From: Bifidobacterium sp. ESL0790
GTDB taxonomy: Bacteria > Actinomycetota > Actinomycetes > Actinomycetales > Bifidobacteriaceae
NCBI RefSeq assembly: GCF_029395435.1
Contig: NZ_CP113915.1
Location: forward strand, 1,178,001-1,242,000
DNA length: 64,000 bases
Direction of reading: 5' to 3'
Positions 56,024 to 64,000 of this stretch are shown here, one piece after another. The notes under the pieces were generated by a model. The model was not told the DNA's origin. It did not search any database and saw only the letters and a program-made list of their open reading frames with translations. Made by a program: the position numbers and the translations under genes. Positions within the stretch are counted from its first letter, which is position 1. The number at the start of each line of letters is the position of its first letter.

Positions 56024-56881
56024 TCAGGCCTTGGCCTCTTCGACCTTGGTCTCCTCGGCCTTGGCTTCGGCGGGGCTGGTCTCGGCGGTGGCCGTCGCCT
56101 CGTCCGCGGGCTTCTCGTTGTCCTTGAGAAGGTCCTTCTCCCAAGCGGCCATCGGCTGCTCGGCCTTGTCCTCGGTCTTCTCGGCCTTGCCGCTGCGCTC
56201 GAGCAGACCGTCGGCGACGGCGTCGGCCATGAGGCTGGTCAAGAGCTCGATGCCGCGGATGGCGTCATCGTTGGCCGGAATCGGGTAGTCCACGAGGTCG
56301 GGATCGGTGTTGGTGTCGACGATGGCGACGACCGGGATGCTCAGCTTGTGGGCTTCCTGGACGGCCAGCGCCTCCTTGTTGATGTCGACGACGAACATGG
56401 CCGACGGGGTGCGGTTCATGTTGCGGATGCCGCCCAGCTGCTTCTCCAGCTTGTTCTTCTCGCGCTCGAGGAGCAGGAGCTCCTTCTTGGTGAGGCCGGA
56501 GCCGTGCACGTCGCTGAAGTCCATCTCCTCGAGCTCCTTCAGGCGCGCGACGCGCTTGGAGACCGTCTGGAAGTTGGTGAGCATGCCGCCGAGCCAACGC
56601 TCGGAGACATACGGCATGTTGACGCGGGTGGCCTGGGCCTTGATGGCTTCCTGGGCCTGCTTCTTGGTGCCGACGAAGAGCACGGTGCCATTGTGGGCCA
56701 CGGTCTGCTTGATGAAGTCGTAGGCCTTGTCGATCAGGTCAAGGGACTTGAACAGGTCGATGATGTGGATGCCGTTGCGCTCCATCAGGATGTACTGCTT
56801 CATCTTGGGGTTCCAGCGACGGGTCTGATGGCCGAAGTGCAAGCCTGCCTTCAGCATTTCGCTCATAGTGATCTGAGCCAT
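56024..56881 (-). CDS. rpsB: 30S ribosomal protein S2
   Basis: S2 is required for 30S assembly and initiation. The 285-residue protein has [40 protein letters not shown], and [20 protein letters not shown] long Ala/Glu/Thr/Lys-rich tail (about 230-285) is typical of actinobacterial S2. AAAGGTAG lies before the ATG, and the 5' leader contains a possible stem described under the intergenic region. Confidence 0.97.
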   Translation of the reverse strand: MAQITMSEMLKAGLHFGHQTRRWNPKMKQYILMERNGIHIIDLFKSLDLIDKAYDFIKQTVAHNGTVLFVGTKKQAQEAIKAQATRVNMPYVSERWLGGMLTNFQTVSKRVARLKELEEMDFSDVHGSGLTKKELLLLEREKNKLEKQLGGIRNMNRTPSAMFVVDINKEALAVQEAHKLSIPVVAIVDTNTDPDLVDYPIPANDDAIRGIELLTSLMADAVADGLLERSGKAEKTEDKAEQPMAAWEKDLLKDNEKPADEATATAETSPAEAKAEETKVEEAKA

Positions 56882-57325
56882 GATAATGCTACCTTTCAGT
56901 CGGTTATTGCCTGGTCATGCGAAGCTGAGTGCAACGAACCCGCAAGGCGAATCCGCCGACCGACACAGCCCATCACGTGCATGACGCGATTTTCGCGCGC
57001 CTTGGTTGACGATGATTCGTGTGGTTCAGCGACGACGTGACAATCGATGAACCGAATTGGCGCACAGAATTGAGGATAGCATAGGCGAGGTATATGGGTT
57101 TCTCTGGCGGCTTCACCGTAACCGGAGGGATTTCGGGGCAGTTTGGTCGGGAATGAACATATGTGTAGTCTGGTATTCTCTTGAATAAGACCGTTGCATT
57201 CGAGATACCAACGAGGTGCGAAAGTGACCGATATTCGGCCCGCCCCTATTCATTCCGAAAGACGACGAAGGCCCGGAACGGATATGATTCCGATTCCGGG
57301 TCTTCAAACGCTTGTAGCGTCTGGC
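56882..57325. other. Intergenic region between def and rpsB
   Basis: These 444 bases hold the rpsB leader and promoter region (minus strand) and the def terminator. A possible leader stem pairs GTCGGT (56899-56904) with ACCGAC (56959-56964, plus strand), close enough to the rpsB ribosome site for autoregulation by S2, though I cannot match a known leader motif. No clear -35/-10 pair and no credible gene is visible. Confidence 0.5.
57268..57304 (-). terminator. Terminator of def
   Basis: On the minus strand AAGACCCGGAATCGGA pairs with TCCGTTCCGGGCCTT (plus 57268-57304), with small mismatches and a 6-base loop. The tail after it is only weakly U-rich (CTTTC further on). It lies 21 bases after the def stop. 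Confidence 0.55.
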
Positions 57326-57808
57326 TCAGCGGGCCTGGCGCATGCGGCGCATGGCTTCGCGGCGCTCTTCCTTCTCGAGGCGGTCGATATAGATGTGGCC
57401 GTCGAGATGGTCGGTCTCGTGCTGGAGCATGCGGCCCATGATGCCGCGGCCCTCCACGACGATGGTCTTGCCGTCGAGGTCGATGCCGCGCACGCGGGCG
57501 TAGTCGGCGCGGCGGGTCTTGTACCACAGCTGCGGCAGGGAGAGGCAGCCCTCGTCGCCGTACTGCTCGCCGCTGGTCTCCTCGACCACCGGGTTGATGA
57601 CGTAGCCGAGCTTGCCGTCGATGTTGTAGGAGAAGACGCGCAGGCTCACGCCGATCTGGTTGGCGGAAAGGCCGGCGCGGCCCGGGTCGTCGACGGTGTC
57701 GAGCAGGTCCTGCACCAGCTTGCGCACGGCGGGGGTTATCTCCTTGACGGGATCGCACGGGGTGCGGAGCACGGGATCTGGAACGACTCGAATCTCACGA
57801 ATGGACAC
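57326..57808 (-). CDS. def: Peptide deformylase
   Basis: Def removes the formyl group from new proteins. The three motifs are present: GLSANQIG (the G-x-x-A-x-Q type), EGCLSLP with the metal Cys, and HETDHLDG with the two His ligands and catalytic Glu. I chose GTG 57808 with GGAGGAG 7 bases upstream, giving 160 residues; the frame is open into the preceding gene. It starts 4 bases after the acyl-CoA synthetase stop. Confidence 0.94.
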   Translation of the reverse strand: MSIREIRVVPDPVLRTPCDPVKEITPAVRKLVQDLLDTVDDPGRAGLSANQIGVSLRVFSYNIDGKLGYVINPVVEETSGEQYGDEGCLSLPQLWYKTRRADYARVRGIDLDGKTIVVEGRGIMGRMLQHETDHLDGHIYIDRLEKEERREAMRRMRQAR

Positions 57809-57812
57809 TGCT

Positions 57813-59861
57813 TTACTCCTCCGGGGTCTTGTTTCCATCGACCGGCGACTGAGCCGCGGGCCCATCGTTGCCGGGCTTCTCGTTCCACGGATCGCGGGCA
57901 CGCTCGGTCTTGCGGGCGTTGGCGCTCTGCTTGGCCTGCTCATAGGCCTTGCGGACCTTGGGGGTGACCGTGTCGGTGGCCTGGCGGACGCTTTCGGCCG
58001 TCTTGTCGATGAAACCGGCCGTCGCGGACGGGGCGGCCTTGGTCTTCGACTTCGGAGTATAGATGCGGGTGTTGATGAGGTTGGCGTAGTGCTCGAGCAC
58101 CTTGGGGCGCACGACCTTCATGCTCGGGGTGAGCATGTCGTTCTCCTGGGTGAACTCGTCGGGGACGATGACGAACTTGCGCACGGACTCGGCGCGGGAG
58201 ACCGAGCTGTTGGCCTGGTCGATGTATTGCTGGATGCACGAGCGCACGGCGTCGTTGTTGCAAATCTCGTCGATCGGCATGTTGGCGTCCATGCCGTGGT
58301 TGCCCAGCCACGAGCGCGTCATCTCGTGATCAAGCTCGATCAGGGCGGCGATGAAAGGCCTGCCGTCGCCGATCACCACGGCGTGGGAGACGAGCGGGCA
58401 GGTGCCGATCGTGTCCTCCATCGGGGCGGGGCTCACGTTCTTGCCGCCGGCGGTAATGATGATGTCCTTCTTGCGGCCGGTGATGTAGACGAAGCCGTCG
58501 TCGTCGATCTGGGCGATGTCGCCGGAGTGGACCCAGCCGCCGGGCTCGGTGGCCTCGGCAGTGAGCTCGGGCTGCTTGTAGTAGCCGAGGAAGACGTCCT
58601 CGCCGTTGATCAGCAGCTCGTCGTCGTCCGCCAGCTTGATGGCGATGCCGTTGCCGGGGCGGCCCACGGAGCCGACTTTGTTGAAGTCCTGGAAGCTGAC
58701 GATGCAGGGCGCGGCGGTTTCGGTCATGCCATAGCCCTGGATGAAGGTGATGCCGTCCATGCCGTTGAAGAAGTGGGCGAGGTCCGCGTTCATCGGCGCG
58801 CCGCCGCAGGCGACGAACTTGAGGTTCGGGCCCAGGGCGCTGCGCACGGAGGCGCCGACGGTCTTCATGTAGAACTTGTGCATGATCCGCTCGCTGCCGG
58901 TGTGGCCGCGGCCCTCCTGCTCGTCCTTGCTCCACTTGACGAAGTGGTCGAAGGCCTTGTTGAACACGCGGCCCTGCAGGCCTGCGCCGGCCTTCTGCGA
59001 GGCGGCGTTGTAGACCTTCTCGAAGACGCGCGGCACGCCGAGCAGGTAGGTCGGCTTGAAGGTGCGCAGGTCGGTGAGCAGGTGCTTGGCGCTCGAAGTG
59101 TAACCCACGACGCCCTGCGCGCCAATGGCCACGTACTGGATGTAGCGGGCGAAGCAGTGGGCCAGCGGCAGGAAGAGCAGCAATCGGCTGGGCTGGTAGA
59201 GCATCTCGTCGAGCACGGCCCAACCGATGAAGGTCGTGGAGACGAAATTGCGGTGCGAGAGCATCACGCCCTTGGGCTTGCCGGTGGAGCCGGAGGTGTA
59301 GACGATGGTGAGCATGTCGTCGGCCCGCACGCGCGAGATGGCGCGGTCGAGCTCGGCGTCGTCGACGGAGGTGCCGAAATCGGCCACCGCGTCGAGGCCG
59401 CCCTCGGCGAAGTCGAAGACGTATTTGAGGCCCTCGCGCTCCTGACGCAGGCGCTCCAAGGTCTGGGCGTGCTGCTCGTCACCGCCGAAGGCGACGATCG
59501 GGTCGACGTCGGAGACGATGCCCTCGGCCTGCTTGGGCGAGTCGGTCTCGTAGATAGGCACGCTGACGGCGCCGATCGCGGCGCAGGCGAAGTCGACGAC
59601 GCCCCACTGGTAGCTGGTGGCCGCATAGATGACGACCATGCTTCCGGCCTTCACGCCGAGGCCCAGAAGTCCCTTGGCGGTCTTGCGCACGCGGGCGAGC
59701 ATCTGGCCGGCGGTGACCACATGCCATTGTTGTGTCTGTGGGTCCTGCCATTCGGCGATGGCACCGTCGGGATCCTTTTCGGCGCGCTTGGATAGCAATG
59801 AGTAAATCGTGTCCTTGTCCGTGGTGGGATGGACGGGCTCAAGATAGAATTCTCGCAACAT
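57813..59861 (-). CDS. Long-chain acyl-CoA synthetase (AMP-forming)
   Basis: This 682-residue ANL enzyme activates a fatty acid to acyl-CoA through an acyl-adenylate. The P-loop-like [15 protein letters not shown] is near residue 205, with [10 protein letters not shown] in the middle, and the D of the hinge-side [32 protein letters not shown] is present. The size and the VFEKVYN region fit the long-chain FadD15 type. I chose ATG 59861; its GGAG is only 2 bases away, and a TTG 30 bases earlier is the alternative. def follows by 4 bases. Confidence 0.9.
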   Translation of the reverse strand: MLREFYLEPVHPTTDKDTIYSLLSKRAEKDPDGAIAEWQDPQTQQWHVVTAGQMLARVRKTAKGLLGLGVKAGSMVVIYAATSYQWGVVDFACAAIGAVSVPIYETDSPKQAEGIVSDVDPIVAFGGDEQHAQTLERLRQEREGLKYVFDFAEGGLDAVADFGTSVDDAELDRAISRVRADDMLTIVYTSGSTGKPKGVMLSHRNFVSTTFIGWAVLDEMLYQPSRLLLFLPLAHCFARYIQYVAIGAQGVVGYTSSAKHLLTDLRTFKPTYLLGVPRVFEKVYNAASQKAGAGLQGRVFNKAFDHFVKWSKDEQEGRGHTGSERIMHKFYMKTVGASVRSALGPNLKFVACGGAPMNADLAHFFNGMDGITFIQGYGMTETAAPCIVSFQDFNKVGSVGRPGNGIAIKLADDDELLINGEDVFLGYYKQPELTAEATEPGGWVHSGDIAQIDDDGFVYITGRKKDIIITAGGKNVSPAPMEDTIGTCPLVSHAVVIGDGRPFIAALIELDHEMTRSWLGNHGMDANMPIDEICNNDAVRSCIQQYIDQANSSVSRAESVRKFVIVPDEFTQENDMLTPSMKVVRPKVLEHYANLINTRIYTPKSKTKAAPSATAGFIDKTAESVRQATDTVTPKVRKAYEQAKQSANARKTERARDPWNEKPGNDGPAAQSPVDGNKTPEE

Positions 59862-59945
59862 ATCTCCAACTATACGCAACCGTAACCCCAATTCCTACGG
59901 TAACGTAACTTTCTCTGCGCCTATTGACCGTCGCGAATCCGAGAG

Positions 59946-60452
59946 TCAGCCGAGGTCGGCCAGGGTGCAGACCCACCGCGTGCCGACCTGTTTGAGCACG
60001 AGGTTGACCCAGTAGCAGATCTCTCCGATGTTGAGGCTCACCACGATCTCGGTGGTCTCGGGGCTCACCAGCGTGCCATAGACCAGCGAAGGGATCGCGG
60101 GCAGATAGCACAGGCGTTTCTTGAGGTCCTGGTGGGTGCGCATGTGGTTCTCCAGAAGGTAGGACATGGTCTCCAGGCGTTTGAGGCACGGCGGCGTGAC
60201 GGCGCGCTGGAGCACCTGCGGAGGCGTGCGGCCGCGCACCACGTCGAGGCTCATGCAGGCGATGCGGCAGGAGAGCATCGCGAAGCGCCGACATTCGTCC
60301 TCGTCCATCGAGCCTGGAAAACATCGCGATATGTGGTAGGGAATGGGGTTGTTGGAAAGCTCCACGCGTATCGAACCGTCGTATGCGGGCAGTCCCTCGC
60401 GGCGCCCCACCCGCGTGAACGGGTTTTGCTGGGCCAGCTCCATCTGCGGCAT
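59946..60452 (-). CDS. Rv3235-family protein (DUF6459-like)
   Basis: The 168-residue protein has a conserved central part with SMDEDECRRFAMLSCRIACMSLDVVRGRTPPQVLQRAVTP, and the C-terminal part ends in a beta-rich region (SLNIGEICYWVNLVLKQVGTRWVCTLADLG). This pattern is that of actinobacterial Rv3235-family proteins of unknown function, often near secA and prfB. I chose ATG 60452 (AAAGGAG upstream); the open frame upstream is Arg-rich and unlikely to be coding. The upstream DNA holds unusual repeats. Confidence 0.75.
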   Translation of the reverse strand: MPQMELAQQNPFTRVGRREGLPAYDGSIRVELSNNPIPYHISRCFPGSMDEDECRRFAMLSCRIACMSLDVVRGRTPPQVLQRAVTPPCLKRLETMSYLLENHMRTHQDLKKRLCYLPAIPSLVYGTLVSPETTEIVVSLNIGEICYWVNLVLKQVGTRWVCTLADLG

Positions 60453-60565
60453 GCTCTTCTCCTTTCCTCTGGTTCTTCGGCCCCGGCGACCGGGCCGTGA
60501 CCCGCGCGACGCCGAAGCGTCGGCCTGATTCAAGGACAACAGAAAAGGAGGATGAGGTCAAACCC

Positions 60566-60665
60566 TTGTGGACGAATCTTGTGGACATTGGACATTTTTG
60601 GACATTTGTCCACAAGATTTCCGCGATTAGGACTGTGCCTCACTCGGATATTGGACATGTCCACA
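60566..60665. promoter_or_regulatory. Cluster of DnaA-box-like 9-mers
   Basis: Four sites match or nearly match the actinobacterial DnaA box TTGTCCACA. TGTCCACAA (60579-60587, reverse) and TTGTCCACA (60606-60614) are exact or one-off; CGTCCACAA (60566-60574, reverse) and ATGTCCACA (60657-60665) differ by one or two. They form a 10-bp inverted repeat (60578-60587 with 60607-60616). TTGGACAT recurs three times, and the palindrome TGGACATGTCCA is at 60652-60663. Confidence 0.55.
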
Positions 60666-60768
60666 GTCATGACCAATACGGAAATCATGGCATCATAAGC
60701 CATGGCATTCGGTCAATAGATCGCGTCTGACCTGACGGGCGTTAGATGTGTCGTCCTGTTGTTTTTCC

Positions 60769-61012
60769 TCGGGAAAATCTGTAAATCCTGTCGACGGCAC
60801 TGAACGGTTTTCCGCATTCCCGCTTGCTTATGCCGAAAAACAATCACCGAAAGCCTCTGAATGAACGGTCTTCGGCATGCGTAACGTTCTATGCCGAAAA
60901 ACAATCGCCGAAGGCTTTCACATGAACGGTCTTCAGCTTCCAGGAACATCCGTGCCGAAAAACGGTCCCTGACGGCTGCTTATGAACATTCCAGCGAACT
61001 TTTACCGGCAAG
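60769..61012. repeat. Tandem repeat, 61-bp period, about 3.5 copies
   Basis: Units begin at 60830, 60891 and 60952 with (A/G)TGCCGAAAAAC, and each contains TGAAC(G/A) at about +33. The first two units share about 75% of positions by eye and the third is more degenerate; a decayed copy lies before them (from about 60769). Unit 1 can fold (TGCCGAA with TTCGGCA). No open reading frame crosses the block. Confidence 0.7.
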
Positions 61013-61102
61013 GATTCAGGAACAAGCATCCTGACCTACAGTCAGGAACAACCAATATCAGAAAACAATAAAACTGATAAGAGGTACCCGAAAACTTCTC
61101 TG

Positions 61103-61145
61103 AAAAACGTGTGGCCCGCATGCCATGAACAGACATGCGGGCTAC
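61103..61145 (-). terminator. Rho-independent terminator of guaB3
   Basis: On the minus strand GTAGCCCGCATG pairs with CATGCGGGCCAC (plus 61111-61122 with 61134-61145), one G-U pair, 11-base loop, followed by ACGTTTTTC. It lies 24 bases after the guaB3 stop. Confidence 0.85.
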
Positions 61146-61168
61146 ACGGAAGAATGCGAAACTGCGAA

Positions 61169-62293
61169 TCAGCCGCGGTGCAGCGGCGAGACGGCGACGT
61201 CGCAATGCTGGAAGCTCTTGAGGTCGACGTACCCGGCGGTGGCCATGGCGCGACGCAGCGCGCCGATGAAGTTGGCGGTGCCGTCGGCGCGGTGGCTTGG
61301 CCCGAAGAGGATCTGCTCGAGCGGCGCGACGGTGCCCACGTTGGTGCGGGAACCGCGCGGCAGTGAGGGATGGCGCGCCTCGGCACCCCAATGCATGCCC
61401 TCGCCGGGAGCCTCGGTGGCCCGTGCCAGCGGCGCGCCCAGCATGACGGCGTCGGCACCCATGGCCAGCGCCTTGACGAAACTGCCGGAGGTGCCCATGC
61501 CACCGTCGGCGATGATCTGCACATAACGGCCGCCCGACTCGTCCATATAATCGCGACGTGCTTCGGCCACGTCCGAGATCGCGGTGGCCAGCGGGGCCTG
61601 CACACCGATGGTGGCGCGGGTCGCGGAGACCGCTCCCCCGCCGAAGCCGACCAGCACGCCGGCCGCGCCCGTGCGCATCAGGTGCAGGGCCGCGGTGTAG
61701 CTGGCGGCGCCGCCGACGATGACCGGGACGTCGAGGTCGTAGATGAATTTCTTGAGGTTGAGCGGCTCGTGGCCCTGCGAGACGTGCTCGGCCGAGACGG
61801 CGGTGCCGCGGATGACAAACAGGTCGACGCCCGCCTCGACCACGGTGGAATAGAACTCCTGCGTGCGCTGCGGGGAGAGCGAGGCGGCGACGGTGACCCC
61901 GGCGTCGCGAATCTCGTGCAGGCGCTTGGCGATCAGCTCGGGCTTGATGGGCTCGGCGTAGATCTCCTGGAGACGCTGGGTGGCGTGAGCGTCGTCGAGC
62001 GAGGCGATCTCGTCGAACAACGGCTGCGGGTCGTCGTAGCGGGTCCACAGGCCCTCGAGGTCGAGCACCCCGAGCGCGCCGAGCTTGCCCATGGCGATGG
62101 CGGTGGCGGGGCTCGTCACCGAGTCCATCGGCGCGCCGATGACGGGCACATCGAACTGGTAGGCGTCGATCTGCCAAGCGGTGGATACATCCTGCGGATC
62201 CCTGGTGCGGCGTGAGGGCACGATGGCGATGTCGTCAAGTGAATAGGCCAGACGGCCCTTCTTGCCCAAACCGATTTCAATTTCCTGACTCAT
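61169..62293 (-). CDS. guaB3: GuaB3-family IMP dehydrogenase-related protein
   Basis: The 374-residue protein is an IMPDH/GMP-reductase-family barrel without the CBS domains of GuaB. Family residues include YSLDDIAIVPSRRTRDP and the phosphate-binding IADGGMGTSGSFVKALAMGADAVMLG. At the position of the catalytic loop GxSICTTR of IMPDH it reads GGGAVSATR, so the catalytic Cys is replaced by Ser (S223). It therefore cannot use the usual thioimidate chemistry at that site. I chose ATG 62293 with GGAG 2 bases upstream. A strong terminator follows. Confidence 0.85.
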   Translation of the reverse strand: MSQEIEIGLGKKGRLAYSLDDIAIVPSRRTRDPQDVSTAWQIDAYQFDVPVIGAPMDSVTSPATAIAMGKLGALGVLDLEGLWTRYDDPQPLFDEIASLDDAHATQRLQEIYAEPIKPELIAKRLHEIRDAGVTVAASLSPQRTQEFYSTVVEAGVDLFVIRGTAVSAEHVSQGHEPLNLKKFIYDLDVPVIVGGAASYTAALHLMRTGAAGVLVGFGGGAVSATRATIGVQAPLATAISDVAEARRDYMDESGGRYVQIIADGGMGTSGSFVKALAMGADAVMLGAPLARATEAPGEGMHWGAEARHPSLPRGSRTNVGTVAPLEQILFGPSHRADGTANFIGALRRAMATAGYVDLKSFQHCDVAVSPLHRG

Positions 62294-62511
62294 AGCTCCA
62301 AGACTAATGCGGGCATGTGACGAGGGCGACATGGCCGAGGCGGCGCAGGCCGGGCCGTTCCGAAGTGTGAAAAAGCAATGTGCCCGACACAAAAACGAGT
62401 AACAATGGCAGGCGACGAAGCCGAGCGGGCGACCGGGCGGGACGACGGACGAATGACGCCACGCCGCCGCGAACCACGACAGACGCCCCGAAACAAGCCG
62501 AAGGAGAACGC

Positions 62512-63729
62512 ATGAGCAAGATCAAGGTCGAAGGCACCGTGGCCGAACTGGACGGCGACGAGATGACGAGGGTGATTTGGAAGGATATCAAGGACCGTCT
62601 CATCCTGCCTTATCTCGACATCGACCTTGACTATTACGACCTCGGCATCCAGAATCGCGACGCGACCGACGACCAGGTGACCATCGACGCGGCCAACGCC
62701 ATCAAGCGGCACCACGTCGGCGTCAAATGCGCCACCATCACGCCTGATGAGGCGCGCGTCAAGGAATTCGGCCTCAAGAAGATGTGGAAGTCCCCCAATG
62801 GCACCATCCGCAACATCCTGGGCGGCACGATCTTCCGCGAGCCCATCGTCATCTCCAACATCCCGCGCCTCGTGCCCGGCTGGACGAAGCCAATCATCGT
62901 CGCACGCCACGCCTTCGGCGACCAATACAAGGCCACCGATTTCACGGTCGACAGGCCCGGCCGCCTGACCGTCACCTTCACGCCCGAGGACGGCAGTGAG
63001 CCGATCGAGCATGTGGTCTACGACTATCCCGGTGCCGGCGTGGCCCAGGTGCAATATAATCTCGACGAATCCATCCGCGGCTTCGCGCGCGCCTGCTTCA
63101 ACTACGGGCTGCTGCGGCACTATCCGGTGTATCTGTCGACCAAGAACACCATCCTGAAGGCCTACGATGGCCGGTTCAAGGACATCTTCGCCGAGGTCTT
63201 CGAGACCGAATACAAGACGCGTTTCGAGGCCGAGGGGCTCACCTACCAGCACCGGCTCATCGACGACATGGTGGCCAGCTCGATGAAGTGGCACGGCGGC
63301 TACGTATGGGCCTGCAAGAACTACGACGGTGACGTGCAATCCGATTCGGTGGCGCAGGGCTTCGGATCGCTGGGGCTCATGACTTCGGTGCTGATGACGC
63401 CCGATGGCAAGACCGTGGAGGCCGAGGCCGCGCACGGCACCGTGACCCGCCACTACCGCCGCTGGCAGAAGGGGGAGAAGACCTCCACCAACCCCATCGC
63501 CTCGATCTACGCGTGGACCGGCGCCCTCAAGCAGCGCGCCAAGCTCGACGAGACCCCTGAGGTCGCGCGGTTCGCCGAGACACTCGAGCAGGTGGTCATC
63601 CAGACCGTCGAAGGCGGCCAGATGACCAAGGATCTGGCGACCCTCGTGGGGCCCGACCAGCCATGGCTCGACACCGAGGGGTTCATGGACGCCCTCGAGG
63701 ACGGGTTGCGGCGCTCGCTGGCTGAGTAG
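62512..63729 (+). CDS. icd: Isocitrate dehydrogenase, NADP-dependent
   Basis: The enzyme converts isocitrate to 2-oxoglutarate, which supplies glutamate carbon where the citrate cycle is incomplete. The 405-residue protein is the dimeric eukaryotic-like type, with [14 protein letters not shown] near the start, [19 protein letters not shown], and the metal site [30 protein letters not shown] chose ATG 62512 with AAGGAG 5 bases upstream; the frame is open earlier but Arg/Thr-rich. It is divergent from guaB3 across a 218-bp gap. Confidence 0.95.
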   Translation: MSKIKVEGTVAELDGDEMTRVIWKDIKDRLILPYLDIDLDYYDLGIQNRDATDDQVTIDAANAIKRHHVGVKCATITPDEARVKEFGLKKMWKSPNGTIRNILGGTIFREPIVISNIPRLVPGWTKPIIVARHAFGDQYKATDFTVDRPGRLTVTFTPEDGSEPIEHVVYDYPGAGVAQVQYNLDESIRGFARACFNYGLLRHYPVYLSTKNTILKAYDGRFKDIFAEVFETEYKTRFEAEGLTYQHRLIDDMVASSMKWHGGYVWACKNYDGDVQSDSVAQGFGSLGLMTSVLMTPDGKTVEAEAAHGTVTRHYRRWQKGEKTSTNPIASIYAWTGALKQRAKLDETPEVARFAETLEQVVIQTVEGGQMTKDLATLVGPDQPWLDTEGFMDALEDGLRRSLAE

Positions 63730-63750
63730 GACGTCGGAAAGGGCGTTGTA

Positions 63751-63816
63751 GGGCCGAGCCATGCGCCAATCCATGCCAAGCCGGATGGACGTTATGGCGT
63801 TTACTTGGATCGGCCC
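63751..63816 (+). other. Possible structured RNA after icd
   Basis: Three nested pairings fit one folded stem: GGGCCGA with TCGGCCC (63751-63757, 63810-63816), CGCCA with TGGCG (63764-63768, 63795-63799) and TCCAT with ATGGA (63770-63774, 63785-63789). It starts 21 bases after the icd stop, has no U-run, and might be the icd terminator or an RNA element. Confidence 0.4.
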
Positions 63817-63932
63817 GATAACGCGAATCATGTGAGGTTGTTGGCGCTCCAGACGACCTTCGAAAGGTCTCTTAGCGGCCACGGTCTAGTATTGGCAATG
63901 TTGATTTTCCCGGCAGTAAGAAGGATGGGCCT

Positions 63933-64000
63933 ATGGCCGTGCGAGGCATGCACCGATTCACCCGTGTGACAACGTTTCTGACAGCGGCGGCGCTGGTCTT
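63933..64000 (+). CDS. Start of a probable exported protein (cut by the window end)
   Basis: ATG 63933 has AAGGA 7 bases upstream. The 22 full codons read MAVRGMHRFTRVTTFLTAAALV, a basic start followed by a hydrophobic stretch as in a signal peptide or membrane anchor. No stop codon is met before the window ends, and the product cannot be named. Confidence 0.55.
   Translation, partial: MAVRGMHRFTRVTTFLTAAALV

Larger units (their letters stand above)
60453..61168. other. 716-bp intergenic region with repeats
   Basis: Between the Rv3235-like gene and guaB3 (both minus) there is no plausible coding frame. From right to left lie the guaB3 terminator (61103-61145), about 90 undistinguished AT-rich bases, a 61-bp tandem repeat block, and a cluster of DnaA-box-like 9-mers 114-213 bp before the Rv3235-like start. 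Confidence 0.7.

Noticed and set aside
57113-57307. A 64-residue minus-strand open frame downstream of def
   Set aside because: It covers the def terminator hairpin, lacks a ribosome site and matches nothing I recognise.
60566-60665. Chromosome origin oriC
   Set aside because: No dnaA, dnaN, recF, gyrB or rpmH gene lies anywhere in the window and no clear AT-rich unwinding element adjoins the boxes.

Overview
This window looks like a stretch of a high-GC actinobacterial chromosome, most probably from the genus Bifidobacterium. Actinobacterial markers are an RbpA homologue, a mycobacterial-type phosphatidylinositol/PIM gene cassette, an FHA (GarA/OdhI-like) gene next to a MerR (FtsR-like) gene, a fused PafB-PafC-type regulator, GuaB3 and an Rv3235-like protein. 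Fused cmk-der and trpC-trpB genes and an adenylyl-transfer Fic module fit bifidobacteria. The genus call rests on recognising these families and was not tested by a search.

Layout. 1-10.6 kb (+): the end of a phosphatidylinositol-phosphate synthase gene, a PIM acyltransferase and pimA; then yebC-ruvC-[LexA box]-ruvA-ruvB-yajC-apt; then sucC-sucD and a DUF6350 membrane protein. 10.6-17.1 kb: purH, a DUF3017 protein, an AqpZ-like aquaporin (-), an RsuA-type pseudouridine synthase and the cmk-der fusion. 17.3-25.5 kb: tRNA-Pro(GGG), followed by an accessory block. The block holds an unrecognised protein made of two related halves, a divergent HXXEE/TetR pair with a palindrome between them, a strikingly AT-rich ABC-type ATPase gene (candidate defence gene), a DUF2130 coiled-coil protein with a PD-(D/E)XK-like signature, and a LysR regulator. 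25.8-36.5 kb (+): gap, a VbhA-like antitoxin/Fic pair, UDP-glucose pyrophosphorylase, PafBC-like regulator, a HelY/Ski2-like helicase, rbpA and a HAD phosphatase.

36.5-37.0 kb is a convergent intergenic region with an array of hairpins built from ACATAACGT repeats, two of which show compensatory changes in their stems. From 37.0 to 62.3 kb almost everything is on the minus strand. Read right to left: guaB3, an Rv3235-like gene, an acyl-CoA synthetase and def, rpsB-tsf-pyrH-frr-cdsA-rlmN, then interleaved histidine and tryptophan genes (hisF, hisI, trpE, trpCB, trpA, hisE, hisG) with lgt and rpe. The series ends with a pgsA-like gene, a DUF881/small-basic-protein cluster, the FHA gene and the MerR gene. 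62.5-64.0 kb (+) carries icd and the first codons of a probable exported protein.

The bulk is housekeeping: membrane lipids, recombination repair, nucleotide synthesis, translation and amino-acid synthesis. The most unusual material is the AT-rich ATPase gene and its neighbours, the Fic protein with a substituted active-site loop, the hairpin array at 36.7-36.9 kb, and the DnaA-box-like cluster and 61-bp tandem repeats at 60.5-61.0 kb.
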